Source: an uncultured Pelagibacteraceae bacterium
Lineage (GTDB): Bacteria; Pseudomonadota; Alphaproteobacteria; Pelagibacterales; Pelagibacteraceae
Direction of reading: 5' to 3'
Length of the DNA: 26,004 nucleotides
Assembly (NCBI GenBank): GCA_902519635.1
Contig: CABYKW010000005.1
Location: forward strand, 1 to 26,004
Positions 15,966 through 25,647 of this stretch are shown piece by piece (position 1 is the first letter of the stretch; every line of letters starts with the position of its first letter). The position numbers and the translations under genes are program-made. The notes below the pieces were generated by a model. The model worked only from the letters and a program-made list of their open reading frames with translations, was not told the DNA's origin and searched no databases.

Positions 15966-18704
15966 TTAAATATTTTCCATTGTAGCTTTTTCACATCTAG
16001 CGCACTTATTATCTAAAATTTTCCAGCATCTTGGACATTTGGTTCCATTAGTTTTTGAAACTTTAATCTTTAATTCTTCTTTATTTTCACTTTTAAATTT
16101 TTCAGCTTTTGATGTGATAAAATATTCTGCCAAATCTAAACCTTCTAATAATTTAAAATTTTTACTATTTGTAGTAATCTTTAATTCTGCTTCTAAACTT
16201 GAACCAATTTCTTTACTTGCTCTCTTTTCTTCAATTGCAATATTAGCTTCTTGCTTAATTTTAAAAAGCTGTTTCCATTTTTCGTTTAAAATTGCATTAT
16301 TAAATTCTTTAGGTATTGTAGGAAATTTATGCTCATGAATGCTGTTACTATCCTTGCTGACCAGGCTATAAATTTCATCAGTTGTAAAAACTAAAATCGG
16401 AGCAAACCATTTTAACAAACAATCTAAAATTATATTTAAAACAACGATGCAGTCTTTCCTTTTTTTTGAGTTTAAATTATCACAATATAAAACATCTTTT
16501 CTAATATCAAAATAAAATGATGAAAGATCTAAAGCACAAAAATTTAAAAGTTCTTTATATAGTTTGTGAAAATTGTAATTCTTTAAACTTTCTTTAACAG
16601 AATTATTTAGTATAAAAAGTTTATGCAAAATATACTGCTCTAACTCATTAAAGTTTTTAATATTTAAAGACTCAATTTTCTGTTTTTCAAAATTATCTTT
16701 TATATTCCCTAGAATAAATCTAAAAGTATTTCTTATTTTTCTATAAGACTCAGCATGTTGGGTTAAAATAGACTTGTCTATTCGTAAATCCTCAGAATAA
16801 TCTGAGGAAGCCACCCAAGCTCTTAATATATCGGCACCATAATTTTTAAGTATATCTTCTGGGGAAATAACATTGCCTGAAGACTTTGACATCTTTAAGC
16901 CTTTGCCATCTACAACAAACCCATGAGATAAAATACTATTAAAAGGAGCTCTGCCTCTAGTTCCACAGGACTCTAATAAAGACGAGTGAAACCATCCTCT
17001 GTGTTGATCAGAGCCTTCGAGATACATGTCGGCAGGCCACTTTAAATCTTTTCTTTTTTCTAAAACAAAGCTATGAGTAGAACCGCTATCAAACCACACT
17101 TCTACAATATCATTAAGCTTTTCATAATCATTTGGATTATAATCTTTTCCTAAAAATTTTTTAGGTTCGTCAGTAAACCAACAGTCTGAACCCTCTTTTT
17201 CATAAATTTCAGCAATTCTATCTATTACTTTTTTATCTCTTAAAGGTTCTTTGGTTTTTTTATTAATAAAAATAGGTAATGGCACTCCCCAAACTCGTTG
17301 TCTTGAAACGCACCAGTCAGGCCTATCTTCAATCATTGAAAGCAATCTTTCTTTTCCTTTCTTTGGAAAGAATTCAGTATCATTGATGGCCTTAATAGCT
17401 TTACTTCTTAAAGAATTTTTTTCCATAGAAATAAACCATTGAGGTGTAGCTCTATATATTAAAGGCGCTTTTGATCTCCAAGAGTGAGGATAACTATGAT
17501 TTAATTTTCCATCTTTCAATAATTTATTTTGTTCCTTAAGTTTTTCTATTACTAAAGGGTCAGCTTTAAAAACATGTGTATCAGTAAAATAAGGCACTTC
17601 TTTTGTGTACAAACCAGCATTATCAACTGTATAGCTTGATGAAATATTATTCTTTAAACATAAATTAAAATCATCAGGGCCATGACTCGGAGCACAATGT
17701 ACTATTCCAGTTCCTTGATCAAGGTCTACAAAATTTGCTTCTAGCATTGGAATATCATAATCAAATTTCATCTTTAAAAATGGATGACTGCAAATCGTTC
17801 CTTCGAATTCAGAACCTTTAAAAGTTTTTAAGATTTTATGATTTTCTATTCCACAAGTTTTAATAACAGAGTCAATTAAATTAGAAGCCACAATTATTTT
17901 TTTATCTTTAAAATGGTCTAGCTCATCGATTTCTAATAGTGAATATTCTATTTTGTTGTTAAATGCTAAAGCTTTATTTGCTGGAATAGTCCAAGGAGTT
18001 GTAGTCCAAATTATTATGCTAGCATCTTTAAGGAAATCTTTTTTGGTATCTTTAACTTTAAAAGCAACAAAAATAGTATTAGAAGTATGATCTTTGTACT
18101 CAACCTCTGCATCTGCTAAAGCAGTTTTTTCAACTGTAGACCACAAAACAGGTTTAAATCCTTGATATAAACTACCATCTAAAAGAAATTTACCTAGTTC
18201 TCTAACAATTTGAGCTTCAGCCCCATAGCTCATGGTTGAATAGTAATTTTCAAAATCTCCAACAACACCTAATCTTTTAAATTCTTTTACGTGAACCTTT
18301 ATCCAGTTTTTTGCAAACTCTCTACACTCTTGCCTAAAATCTTTTATAGCTACTTCGTCTTTATTTTTTTTCTTTTTTTTATATTGTTCTTCAATTTTCC
18401 ATTCTATGGGAAGACCATGACAATCCCACCCAGGCACATAAACGGAATCCATTCCATTCATTTGGTGAAATCGAGTTATTATATCTTTTAAAATTTTATT
18501 AAGAGCAGTTCCCATATGAATGTGTCCGTTAGCATAAGGCGGCCCATCATGCAGAATAAATTTTTCTTTACCTTTAGAATTTTTTCTTAACTTTTGAAAA
18601 ATATTATTTTTTTCCCATTTTTCTAAGATTAATGGTTCTTTAGTAGGGAGACTTGCCTTCATAGAAAAAGCTGTTTTTGGAAGATGTAAATTATCTTTAG
18701 ACAT
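15966..18704 (-). CDS. ileS: Isoleucyl-tRNA synthetase
   Basis: IleRS charges tRNA-Ile in the cytosol and edits misactivated valine. At 912 residues it has the normal bacterial length. The class I HIGH motif appears as HMGT (63-66) in PPYANGHIHMGT; the KMSKS motif lies near residue 603 in GLKMSKSSGN. The editing (CP1) domain occupies about 190-390, with TTTPWTIPANKALA as a landmark. The C-terminal zinc finger is intact with C890, C893, C901 and C904. This marks the standard bacterial (mupirocin-sensitive-type) class rather than the eukaryote-like one. The start overlaps the ribF stop by 8 bp; lspA begins 1 bp after the stop. The ribF-ileS-lspA order is a widespread conserved cluster. Confidence 0.97.
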   Translation of the reverse strand: MSKDNLHLPKTAFSMKASLPTKEPLILEKWEKNNIFQKLRKNSKGKEKFILHDGPPYANGHIHMGTALNKILKDIITRFHQMNGMDSVYVPGWDCHGLPIEWKIEEQYKKKKKNKDEVAIKDFRQECREFAKNWIKVHVKEFKRLGVVGDFENYYSTMSYGAEAQIVRELGKFLLDGSLYQGFKPVLWSTVEKTALADAEVEYKDHTSNTIFVAFKVKDTKKDFLKDASIIIWTTTPWTIPANKALAFNNKIEYSLLEIDELDHFKDKKIIVASNLIDSVIKTCGIENHKILKTFKGSEFEGTICSHPFLKMKFDYDIPMLEANFVDLDQGTGIVHCAPSHGPDDFNLCLKNNISSSYTVDNAGLYTKEVPYFTDTHVFKADPLVIEKLKEQNKLLKDGKLNHSYPHSWRSKAPLIYRATPQWFISMEKNSLRSKAIKAINDTEFFPKKGKERLLSMIEDRPDWCVSRQRVWGVPLPIFINKKTKEPLRDKKVIDRIAEIYEKEGSDCWFTDEPKKFLGKDYNPNDYEKLNDIVEVWFDSGSTHSFVLEKRKDLKWPADMYLEGSDQHRGWFHSSLLESCGTRGRAPFNSILSHGFVVDGKGLKMSKSSGNVISPEDILKNYGADILRAWVASSDYSEDLRIDKSILTQHAESYRKIRNTFRFILGNIKDNFEKQKIESLNIKNFNELEQYILHKLFILNNSVKESLKNYNFHKLYKELLNFCALDLSSFYFDIRKDVLYCDNLNSKKRKDCIVVLNIILDCLLKWFAPILVFTTDEIYSLVSKDSNSIHEHKFPTIPKEFNNAILNEKWKQLFKIKQEANIAIEEKRASKEIGSSLEAELKITTNSKNFKLLEGLDLAEYFITSKAEKFKSENKEELKIKVSKTNGTKCPRCWKILDNKCARCEKATMENI

Positions 18705-19611
18705 TTTTTTTAGCTTGAATTATATCAATTTTTATTTGTTTCTTTAATTGTTCTAACCCTTTAAATTTTTTTTCAGATCTAATAAATTTTATAAAGTTAA
18801 TGTTAACCTCTTTATTATATAAGTTTTTGTTAATTCCAAATATATTAACTTCTAATAGCAAATTTTGACCATTAAATGTTGGTCTATAACCTATATTAGC
18901 AATACCTTTTTTTTTAAAATTGTTTGTTTCAACTATTACTGAATAAACTCCAAGTTTAGGCACTATATAATCGTTCAACTTAATATTACAGGTTGGAAAA
19001 CCAATCATTCTTCCTCTTCTTTGCCCTTTAATTACTTTTCCTTTAATACACCATAGTCGATTCAATAATTTGTTAGCTTCTTTAATTTTACCTAAAGATA
19101 TTTTTTTTCTTATTAAAGAAGAAGAAATGGTCTTTTTTGAAATTCTTAAAGGCGATGTGATAATTGTTTTAAATTGAAAAATACTCTCAAATTTTTTTAA
19201 AGTATTAATATCACCTTTTCTATTTCTTCCAAATTTAAAATTTTTGCTTACAAACACATATTTAGATTTAATTTTTTTGTAAATAATTTTTTTTATAAAA
19301 TGTTCTGCGCTTAATAAAGAAAATAATTTATTAAATTTTATTACAACTAAAAAATCTATCTTAAATTTATTCAAATAATTTTTTTTTTGTGTTAAAGAAT
19401 TTATCCTATGATTTTTAATTTTTGGATTAAAAAACATTACTGGTACTGGTTCAAAAGTAATTAATCCAAAAGGTAGTTTGTTTTTTTTAGCTTTTTGTTT
19501 AGCTTGTAGTAAAACTTTTTGATGGCCTAAATGAATGCCGTCAAAATTACCGATAGCAATTACTGAATTCTTATGAGTTTTCCTAATATTAAGATTATTA
19601 TAAATTTTCAT
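18697..19611 (-). CDS. ribF: Bifunctional riboflavin kinase / FAD synthetase
   Basis: RibF converts riboflavin to FMN and then FAD. The N-terminal nucleotidyltransferase domain carries GNFDGIHLGH at 21-30, the FAD-synthetase HxGH motif, and later the segment SSSLIRKKI with the conserved Ser/Arg. The C-terminal riboflavin kinase domain shows GRMIGFPTCN at about residue 200, then VPKLGVY, and NIGYRPTF with the conserved acidic site in LLLEVNIF. The 304-residue length is normal. The protein is extremely Lys-rich. It overlaps ileS by 8 bp and starts 1 bp after the HAD hydrolase stop. Confidence 0.94.
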   Translation of the reverse strand: MKIYNNLNIRKTHKNSVIAIGNFDGIHLGHQKVLLQAKQKAKKNKLPFGLITFEPVPVMFFNPKIKNHRINSLTQKKNYLNKFKIDFLVVIKFNKLFSLLSAEHFIKKIIYKKIKSKYVFVSKNFKFGRNRKGDINTLKKFESIFQFKTIITSPLRISKKTISSSLIRKKISLGKIKEANKLLNRLWCIKGKVIKGQRRGRMIGFPTCNIKLNDYIVPKLGVYSVIVETNNFKKKGIANIGYRPTFNGQNLLLEVNIFGINKNLYNKEVNINFIKFIRSEKKFKGLEQLKKQIKIDIIQAKKNV

Positions 19612-19612
19612 A

Positions 19613-20419
19613 TTACCAAGTAAGTTCTGGTTGAAAGTAATTTGCTTTTACCTTGTATTTTTCCAAAAGAAGTTTCAATTCATTTTCCTCTTTAAATTCA
19701 TTTCGATGGACTCCGTTAGAAATAAAAATAGAGTCAATATTTAAATTATTTGCTCCTTGTATATCTGTTCTAAGATTATCTCCAATTGCTAATACTTTTT
19801 CTTTATCGTTAAAACACATCTTATAAATTTCTTTATGAGGTTTTCCAAAATATACTACTTTCCCACCTAAAGACTCAAAAACTTGAGCAATTGATCCAGC
19901 ACAATATTCCTCTTTGTCTCCTCTATGGACAGTTAAATCAGGATTAGTGCAAACTAACTTCTTTGATATAGAGTTTTTAAGAAAGTTTTTGTAAAAATTT
20001 AAATCATTCTCATATTCATCGAAAAGTCCTGTACATAATATAAAGTCACTATTTTCTAATTTAGTTTTATTCCTTTTAATTTTATAAAAAATTGAATCGT
20101 CTCTTGATGGACCCAAATGATAGAATAATTTTCCGAATCTATTTTCATTTATTGCTGTCATTGCTGCTTCCCCTGAAGTGATAATATTTTTTAAATATTT
20201 TTCACCCATTTTCATTTTTTTTAAAAATTCCCTTACTTTTTCACTAGGTCGAGGAGCGTTAGATAAAAATACAATTTTTTTTGATTCTTCTAGCAATTTA
20301 TTTGTTGCCTGCATTGCTTTATTGTTAAGCAAAATACCATTATGCATTACCCCCCATAAATCTATTACAAATGTGTCATAGAAACTGTAAATCTCAGATA
20401 GGTGTTCTAATTTTTTCAA
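19613..20419 (-). CDS. HAD-superfamily subfamily IIA hydrolase (TIGR01459-like)
   Basis: A 268-residue cytosolic HAD protein with a class IIA (NagD-like) cap. Motif I is VIDLWGVMHNG with the nucleophile D20. The usual second Asp of DxD is Trp22, which is characteristic of the TIGR01459 subfamily and not a mutation. Motif II is FLSNAPRP (51-58), Lys193 sits in FGKPHKEIY, and motif III is GDNLRTD at 213-219. The absence of the second Asp leaves its phosphatase activity uncertain, and no substrate is known for the family. It is the first gene of the ribF-ileS-lspA-pgi operon and is divergent from groES. Its promoter probably lies within 20420-20500. Confidence 0.87.
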   Translation of the reverse strand: MKKLEHLSEIYSFYDTFVIDLWGVMHNGILLNNKAMQATNKLLEESKKIVFLSNAPRPSEKVREFLKKMKMGEKYLKNIITSGEAAMTAINENRFGKLFYHLGPSRDDSIFYKIKRNKTKLENSDFILCTGLFDEYENDLNFYKNFLKNSISKKLVCTNPDLTVHRGDKEEYCAGSIAQVFESLGGKVVYFGKPHKEIYKMCFNDKEKVLAIGDNLRTDIQGANNLNIDSIFISNGVHRNEFKEENELKLLLEKYKVKANYFQPELTW

Positions 20420-20500
20420 TTTTTTTAGTCCTCATTCAATTTATCAGAAATTAAGCCTTAAAACACAGCAATTCCGCCTATTTTTTTAGTATTAATAACC

Positions 20501-20528
20501 CTTGAAATTTTATTAAAACACACCATAT
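20501..20528 (+). promoter_or_regulatory. Sigma-32 (RpoH) heat-shock promoter of groESL
   Basis: The -35 element CTTGAAA at 20501-20507 is an exact match to the sigma-32 consensus. After a 13-bp spacer, CACCATAT at 20521-20528 matches CCCCATNT at all but one position. It lies 34 bp before the groES start. No CIRCE inverted repeat (TTAGCACTC-N9-GAGTGCTAA) is visible in 20420-20562, so control is probably by RpoH alone and not HrcA. Confidence 0.85.
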
Positions 20529-20550
20529 CAGCCGTACACAAAAATTTATA

Positions 20551-20554
20551 GGAG
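20551..20554 (+). promoter_or_regulatory. Ribosome binding site of groES
   Basis: GGAG lies 8 nt before the ATG at 20563. A similar strong site, AGAGGAG at 20865-20871, precedes groEL by 7 nt. Clear Shine-Dalgarno sites are otherwise rare in this window, which fits the high expression expected of the chaperonin genes. Confidence 0.8.
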
Positions 20555-20562
20555 AAATACAT

Positions 20563-20859
20563 ATGAAATTTAGACCCTTGCACGATCGTGTGCTTATCAA
20601 AGTATTGGATAGTGATGAAAAAACAGCTGGGGGAATAATTATTCCTGATACTGCCAAAGAAAAACCTCAAGAAGGAGAAGTTGTAGCTATTGGCCCTGGA
20701 GCTAAGAGTGAAGAAGGAAAACTGATACCAATGGATGTTAAAGTAGGTGATATTGTTCTTTTTGGTAAATGGTCAGGAACAGAAGTAAAAATTGACGGTA
20801 AAGAATATAGCATTATGAAAGAGTCAGACATAATGGGAATTTCAAAAGGCAAAAAATAA
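20563..20859 (+). CDS. groES: Co-chaperonin GroES (10 kDa chaperonin)
   Basis: GroES forms the heptameric lid of the GroEL folding chamber. The 98-residue protein begins with the canonical [11 protein letters not shown] and contains the mobile-loop region [18 protein letters not shown] (about 18-35), whose GGIII core contacts GroEL. The segment [13 protein letters not shown] and the C-terminal MGI complete the family pattern. It is followed 19 bp later by groEL and preceded by a heat-shock promoter and strong ribosome binding site. Codon and amino-acid use is visibly less Lys/Asn-rich than in the flanking genes, as expected for a highly expressed conserved protein. Confidence 0.98.
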   Translation: MKFRPLHDRVLIKVLDSDEKTAGGIIIPDTAKEKPQEGEVVAIGPGAKSEEGKLIPMDVKVGDIVLFGKWSGTEVKIDGKEYSIMKESDIMGISKGKK

Positions 20860-20866
20860 CTTTTAG

Positions 20867-22537
<1,671 letters not shown>

Positions 22538-22539
22538 TT

Positions 22540-23220
22540 TCACTTACCCAAAGAATTCAAAAAAGGCTGCATCTTTGCAGCCTTTTTTTTTGCATAAAAT
22601 AAACATGCAGTTGAATTTAAGATTAATCCATCTTTTAAAACTCTTAAATTATTATCAGCTAAAGTTTTACCACTTGAAGTGATATCAGTAATAATTTCAG
22701 AAGATCCAATAAAAGGATAAGTTTCTGTGGCTCCAAGACTTGGTATCAGCTTGTATTGTGTGACTCCTCTAGAAATTAAGAAATCGTTAGTAAGATTTGC
22801 GTATTTAGTTGCTACTCTTAATCTTCTATTTCTTTTAGATCTTAAATCAAATGATACCTCTTCAAGATCAGCAATAGTCTGTACATCTATCCAGTCTTCT
22901 GGCACGGCTACAACTAAATTGGCATTGCCAAAATCAAGTTTTTTTTGAACATTTATTTTACCCTGTAAAATTTTATCAGACTCTTTCAAGAGGTCTAACC
23001 CGGATATACCAATATCTAAAGTTCCATCACCTAATCTTTGAATAATTTCTTTAGCATGAAGAAAAATAATTTTAATGTTTGGTTTGTTTTCGATAGACCC
23101 AAAATAATTTCTTTCTTTTTCACTTTGTAAAATTTTAAGTTCTCTATCATTAAAAAATGAGATCGATTTGTCTTTTAATCGTCCTTTGCTTGGTAGACCT
23201 ATAGTAATTAAATCTTTCAT
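22540..23220 (-). CDS. hisG: ATP phosphoribosyltransferase, short (HisZ-dependent) catalytic subunit
   Basis: HisG joins ATP and PRPP in the first, feedback-controlled step of histidine synthesis. The 226-residue protein is the short form, lacking the C-terminal regulatory domain, and therefore needs HisZ, which is encoded directly upstream. Visible motifs are SKGRL at 11-15, DIGISGLD at 69-76, and the PRPP-binding loop DITSSGKTL at 179-187. The start ATG overlaps the hisZ stop by 4 bp. The last about 18 residues form a Lys-rich tail that is also the DNA of the groEL terminator; this part is not part of the conserved fold and its reading may be constrained by the terminator. Confidence 0.95.
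   Translation of the reverse strand: MKDLITIGLPSKGRLKDKSISFFNDRELKILQSEKERNYFGSIENKPNIKIIFLHAKEIIQRLGDGTLDIGISGLDLLKESDKILQGKINVQKKLDFGNANLVVAVPEDWIDVQTIADLEEVSFDLRSKRNRRLRVATKYANLTNDFLISRGVTQYKLIPSLGATETYPFIGSSEIITDITSSGKTLADNNLRVLKDGLILNSTACLFYAKKKAAKMQPFLNSLGK
22559..22591 (+). terminator. Intrinsic terminator of groESL, inside the end of hisG
   Basis: A perfect 7-bp stem GGCTGCA / TGCAGCC (22565-22571 and 22576-22582) with a TCTT loop is followed by nine T on the + strand (22583-22591). Six A precede it, so the minus strand also reads stem plus T6 and the element is symmetric. It lies wholly within hisG codons near the 3' end on the other strand. Confidence 0.88.
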
Positions 23221-24254
23221 ATATTTTTTAAGTTTATTGCTGCGCCAACTGCAGGTATATTCTTTTTAGCGCCCAGACTTTTAAGTAAATCATCATAACG
23301 GCCGCCCCTAGCAATTTCTTTTTTACCTGAAAAAATCTCAAACACAATACCGGTATAATATTCAATTTCTCTTCCAAAATTTGAGATGAAAATTATATCT
23401 TGATTTAATTTTTTTAAATTAAGAATGGATTTTAAATTCCTAAATGTATTTTTTTTTAGATTATTTTTATTAGCAAAATCCAATAACTTTTCGTCAAGTT
23501 TTGAAAGTTTGCAATTTATTTTTAAAAAAGATTTAATAATTTTAACAATTTTTTTTCCATCAGCAAAAGATCTTGGATCTTTTATTTTTTTATCAAATCT
23601 TTTTAAAATCTCTGATATTGATCTTCCAGCAATCACTTTGCTTTGATCTAATTTTTTCATTTCATAAAACCTTTTTTTATCTGCATCAAAAGTAACTGCA
23701 TCGATATCTGTATTTTTTTCCAATCTTTTCAAAAGCTCTTCAAAGTAACTTGGTCTCCAAAAGTGTCTTATCAGTCTTAATTTCCATCTTTCAGGCATAT
23801 CTAGGGCATTAATCAAACTTTTAAATAAACTAATATCACCAACTTTAATTTGAATATTTTTTCTTTTTATTTTTTTTGCTGTATTTAAAATTGTGCTTAC
23901 AACTTTATAATCATCTTGAATTTGATTTTCTGATCCAAGAATTTCAATGCCTAATTGATCATTAATAAAGTTTGTGCCTTTCCTGCCTGATCTCCTGTAT
24001 GCTTGACCAGAATAATAGATTTTCGAGGAGGTTTTTTTTTGTAAAAAACTTATACATGAAGCTACTGTTAAATCTGGTCTTAAGCACATCATTTTTCCAT
24101 CATCTCTCTCAAAAGTAAGCATTGAACTTCTAAATTTTTCTCCAGACCTCTCAATTATGTAATCTGATTCTAAAAGAACATCAGGTTCTGATAAAACAAA
24201 ACCATTATTCCTAAAAGTTTTAATTATAGTTTTAGATAATTTTTTTGACTTCAT
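23217..24254 (-). CDS. hisZ: ATP phosphoribosyltransferase regulatory subunit
   Basis: HisZ is a catalytically inactive paralogue of the histidyl-tRNA synthetase core that binds histidine and controls short-form HisG in a hetero-octamer. The 345-residue protein keeps class II synthetase-like segments, CLRPDLTVA (57-65) and YSGQAYRR (81-88), and near the C-terminus GGRYDDLL. It lacks the C-terminal anticodon-binding domain of HisS, which explains its shorter length. It overlaps hisS by 23 bp and hisG by 4 bp. HisZ rather than a second HisS is supported by the missing anticodon domain and by the adjacent short hisG. Confidence 0.93.
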   Translation of the reverse strand: MKSKKLSKTIIKTFRNNGFVLSEPDVLLESDYIIERSGEKFRSSMLTFERDDGKMMCLRPDLTVASCISFLQKKTSSKIYYSGQAYRRSGRKGTNFINDQLGIEILGSENQIQDDYKVVSTILNTAKKIKRKNIQIKVGDISLFKSLINALDMPERWKLRLIRHFWRPSYFEELLKRLEKNTDIDAVTFDADKKRFYEMKKLDQSKVIAGRSISEILKRFDKKIKDPRSFADGKKIVKIIKSFLKINCKLSKLDEKLLDFANKNNLKKNTFRNLKSILNLKKLNQDIIFISNFGREIEYYTGIVFEIFSGKKEIARGGRYDDLLKSLGAKKNIPAVGAAINLKNI

Positions 24255-25566
24255 TTACTAATTCTTTAATTTCAATTGATTTTTCTTCGCCAGTACTGAG
24301 ATTTTTTAAAGTTGGTTTTCCTGACTTTATTTCGTCCTCACCAAATAAGATTACAGCTGGTGATTTAATTTTATTTGCATACTCCATTTGTTTTTTTAAT
24401 TTGCTTTCTCCAGGATAAATTTCTGCACTCACATCAGCATTTCTTAATGTTGTTTGAACATTTATGTAATCTTTCATTAATTTTTTATTTAAAACACAAA
24501 TCACAATAGGTTTTGTTTGTTTTAATTTAAATTTCTTTTTTTGCATCAAAGCATAAACCAATCGATCCAGCCCAATTGATATACCTGTAGCGGGAGCATC
24601 ATAGTTTCCAAAATTGTTAACCAAATTATCATATCTCCCTCCGCCTCCTATTGAACCAAATTGAATTACTTGGCCTTTATTGTTTGTTACATCAAATTTT
24701 AAATTCACCTCAAAAATTGTACCAGTGTAATACTCAAGGCCTCTAATAACTGATGGATCAAATTCAAAATTTTTAAAATTGTAATCTTTAAAAATTTTTA
24801 ACATCTCAACTAGATCTTCAGTTTCAGGTGACTTTTTCTTAAGTGCTTCCTCTATTGTTTCAATGTCTGTAGATTTTAAATTTGCACCTTTTGTGAAATC
24901 TCCAGATTTGTCTTTTCTACCAGCGCCTAATAGATCTTTTACTCCATTCCAACCAAGTCTATCAATTTTATCCAGGGCTCTTAAAGTAGTAAGTTTTTGC
25001 TGATTATCGTTTACATTTATCTTTTTAAATAATTCTTCAGTTATTTTTCTTGAGGATATCTTTATTATATAATCTGATTTGGTTAAGCCGCACTTTTCAA
25101 GAATCTCTGAAATCATTACACATAATTCTGCGTCTGCCTGTGAACTTTTAGTACCTACAAAGTCAGCATCGAATTGTAAAAATTCTCTAAATCTTCCTGG
25201 TCCAGGTTTTTCATTTCTCCAAACAGTCCCTAGTTGGTATCTTTTAAATGGTTTCGGAATTTCTAAATAATTTTTTGCAACATACCTCGCAAGCGGTGCT
25301 GTAAGATCATATCTAAGCGACAACCATTTGTTTTCATCCTTAAAAGAAAATACGCCCTCATCTGGTCTATCTTTATCAGGTAAAAATTTTCCAATACTAT
25401 CCGTGTACTCGAAGCTTGGTGTTTCGAGATATTGAAAACCGTACTTAATCATAATGTCCTTAATATTGGAAATTACAAAGTCACGGATTAATAGTTCCTT
25501 TTCTTGTCTATCTACAAAACCTAAAGGTAATTCTTTTGAAGGTTTTGTTTTTTTATCTTTTGCCAT
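24232..25566 (-). CDS. hisS: Histidyl-tRNA synthetase
   Basis: HisRS charges tRNA-His. From the ATG at 25564-25566 it has 444 residues: a class II catalytic core followed by an anticodon-binding domain. Landmarks are LRYDLTAPLARYVA (84-97), the motif 2 loop WRNEKPGPGRFREF (116-129), the histidine site RGLEYYTGTIFE, and GGGRYDNL. The motif 2 loop differs from the usual bacterial R-x-ERPQKGRYR-type pattern, matching the divergent alphaproteobacterial HisRS that accompanies tRNA-His lacking G-1. The frame stays open upstream through the tRNA gene, but those 22 codons are simply translated tRNA, so I reject the longer start. The ATG is only 4 nt from the tRNA CCA end and has no Shine-Dalgarno sequence of its own. 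Confidence 0.95.
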   Translation of the reverse strand: MAKDKKTKPSKELPLGFVDRQEKELLIRDFVISNIKDIMIKYGFQYLETPSFEYTDSIGKFLPDKDRPDEGVFSFKDENKWLSLRYDLTAPLARYVAKNYLEIPKPFKRYQLGTVWRNEKPGPGRFREFLQFDADFVGTKSSQADAELCVMISEILEKCGLTKSDYIIKISSRKITEELFKKINVNDNQQKLTTLRALDKIDRLGWNGVKDLLGAGRKDKSGDFTKGANLKSTDIETIEEALKKKSPETEDLVEMLKIFKDYNFKNFEFDPSVIRGLEYYTGTIFEVNLKFDVTNNKGQVIQFGSIGGGGRYDNLVNNFGNYDAPATGISIGLDRLVYALMQKKKFKLKQTKPIVICVLNKKLMKDYINVQTTLRNADVSAEIYPGESKLKKQMEYANKIKSPAVILFGEDEIKSGKPTLKNLSTGEEKSIEIKELVNEVKKII

Positions 25567-25570
25567 TTTT

Positions 25571-25647
25571 TGGTACAGCAGGGTGGATTCGAACCACCGA
25601 CCCCTAGTTCCACAAACTAGTGCTCTAACCAACTGAGCTACTGCTGC
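25571..25647 (-). tRNA. tRNA-His (anticodon GTG)
   Basis: The minus strand folds into a full 77-nt cloverleaf: acceptor GCAGCAG/CTGCTGT, D-arm GCTC-loop-GAGC, anticodon stem CTAGT/ACTAG with loop TTGTGGA (anticodon complement at 25611-25613), and T-arm GGTGG-TTCGAAT-CCACC. CCA is encoded. The discriminator is A73, the first pair is a G1:U72 wobble, and the preceding base is T, so the universal extra G-1 and C73 of tRNA-His are absent. hisS starts 4 nt after the CCA, so the tRNA is probably cotranscribed with and processed from the hisS-hisZ-hisG message. Confidence 0.97.

Noticed and set aside
25567..25632. N-terminal extension of hisS by 22 residues (frame open through the tRNA)
   Set aside because: The extra codons are a translation of the tRNA-His sequence itself; the conserved HisRS region starts just after the ATG at 25564-25566.
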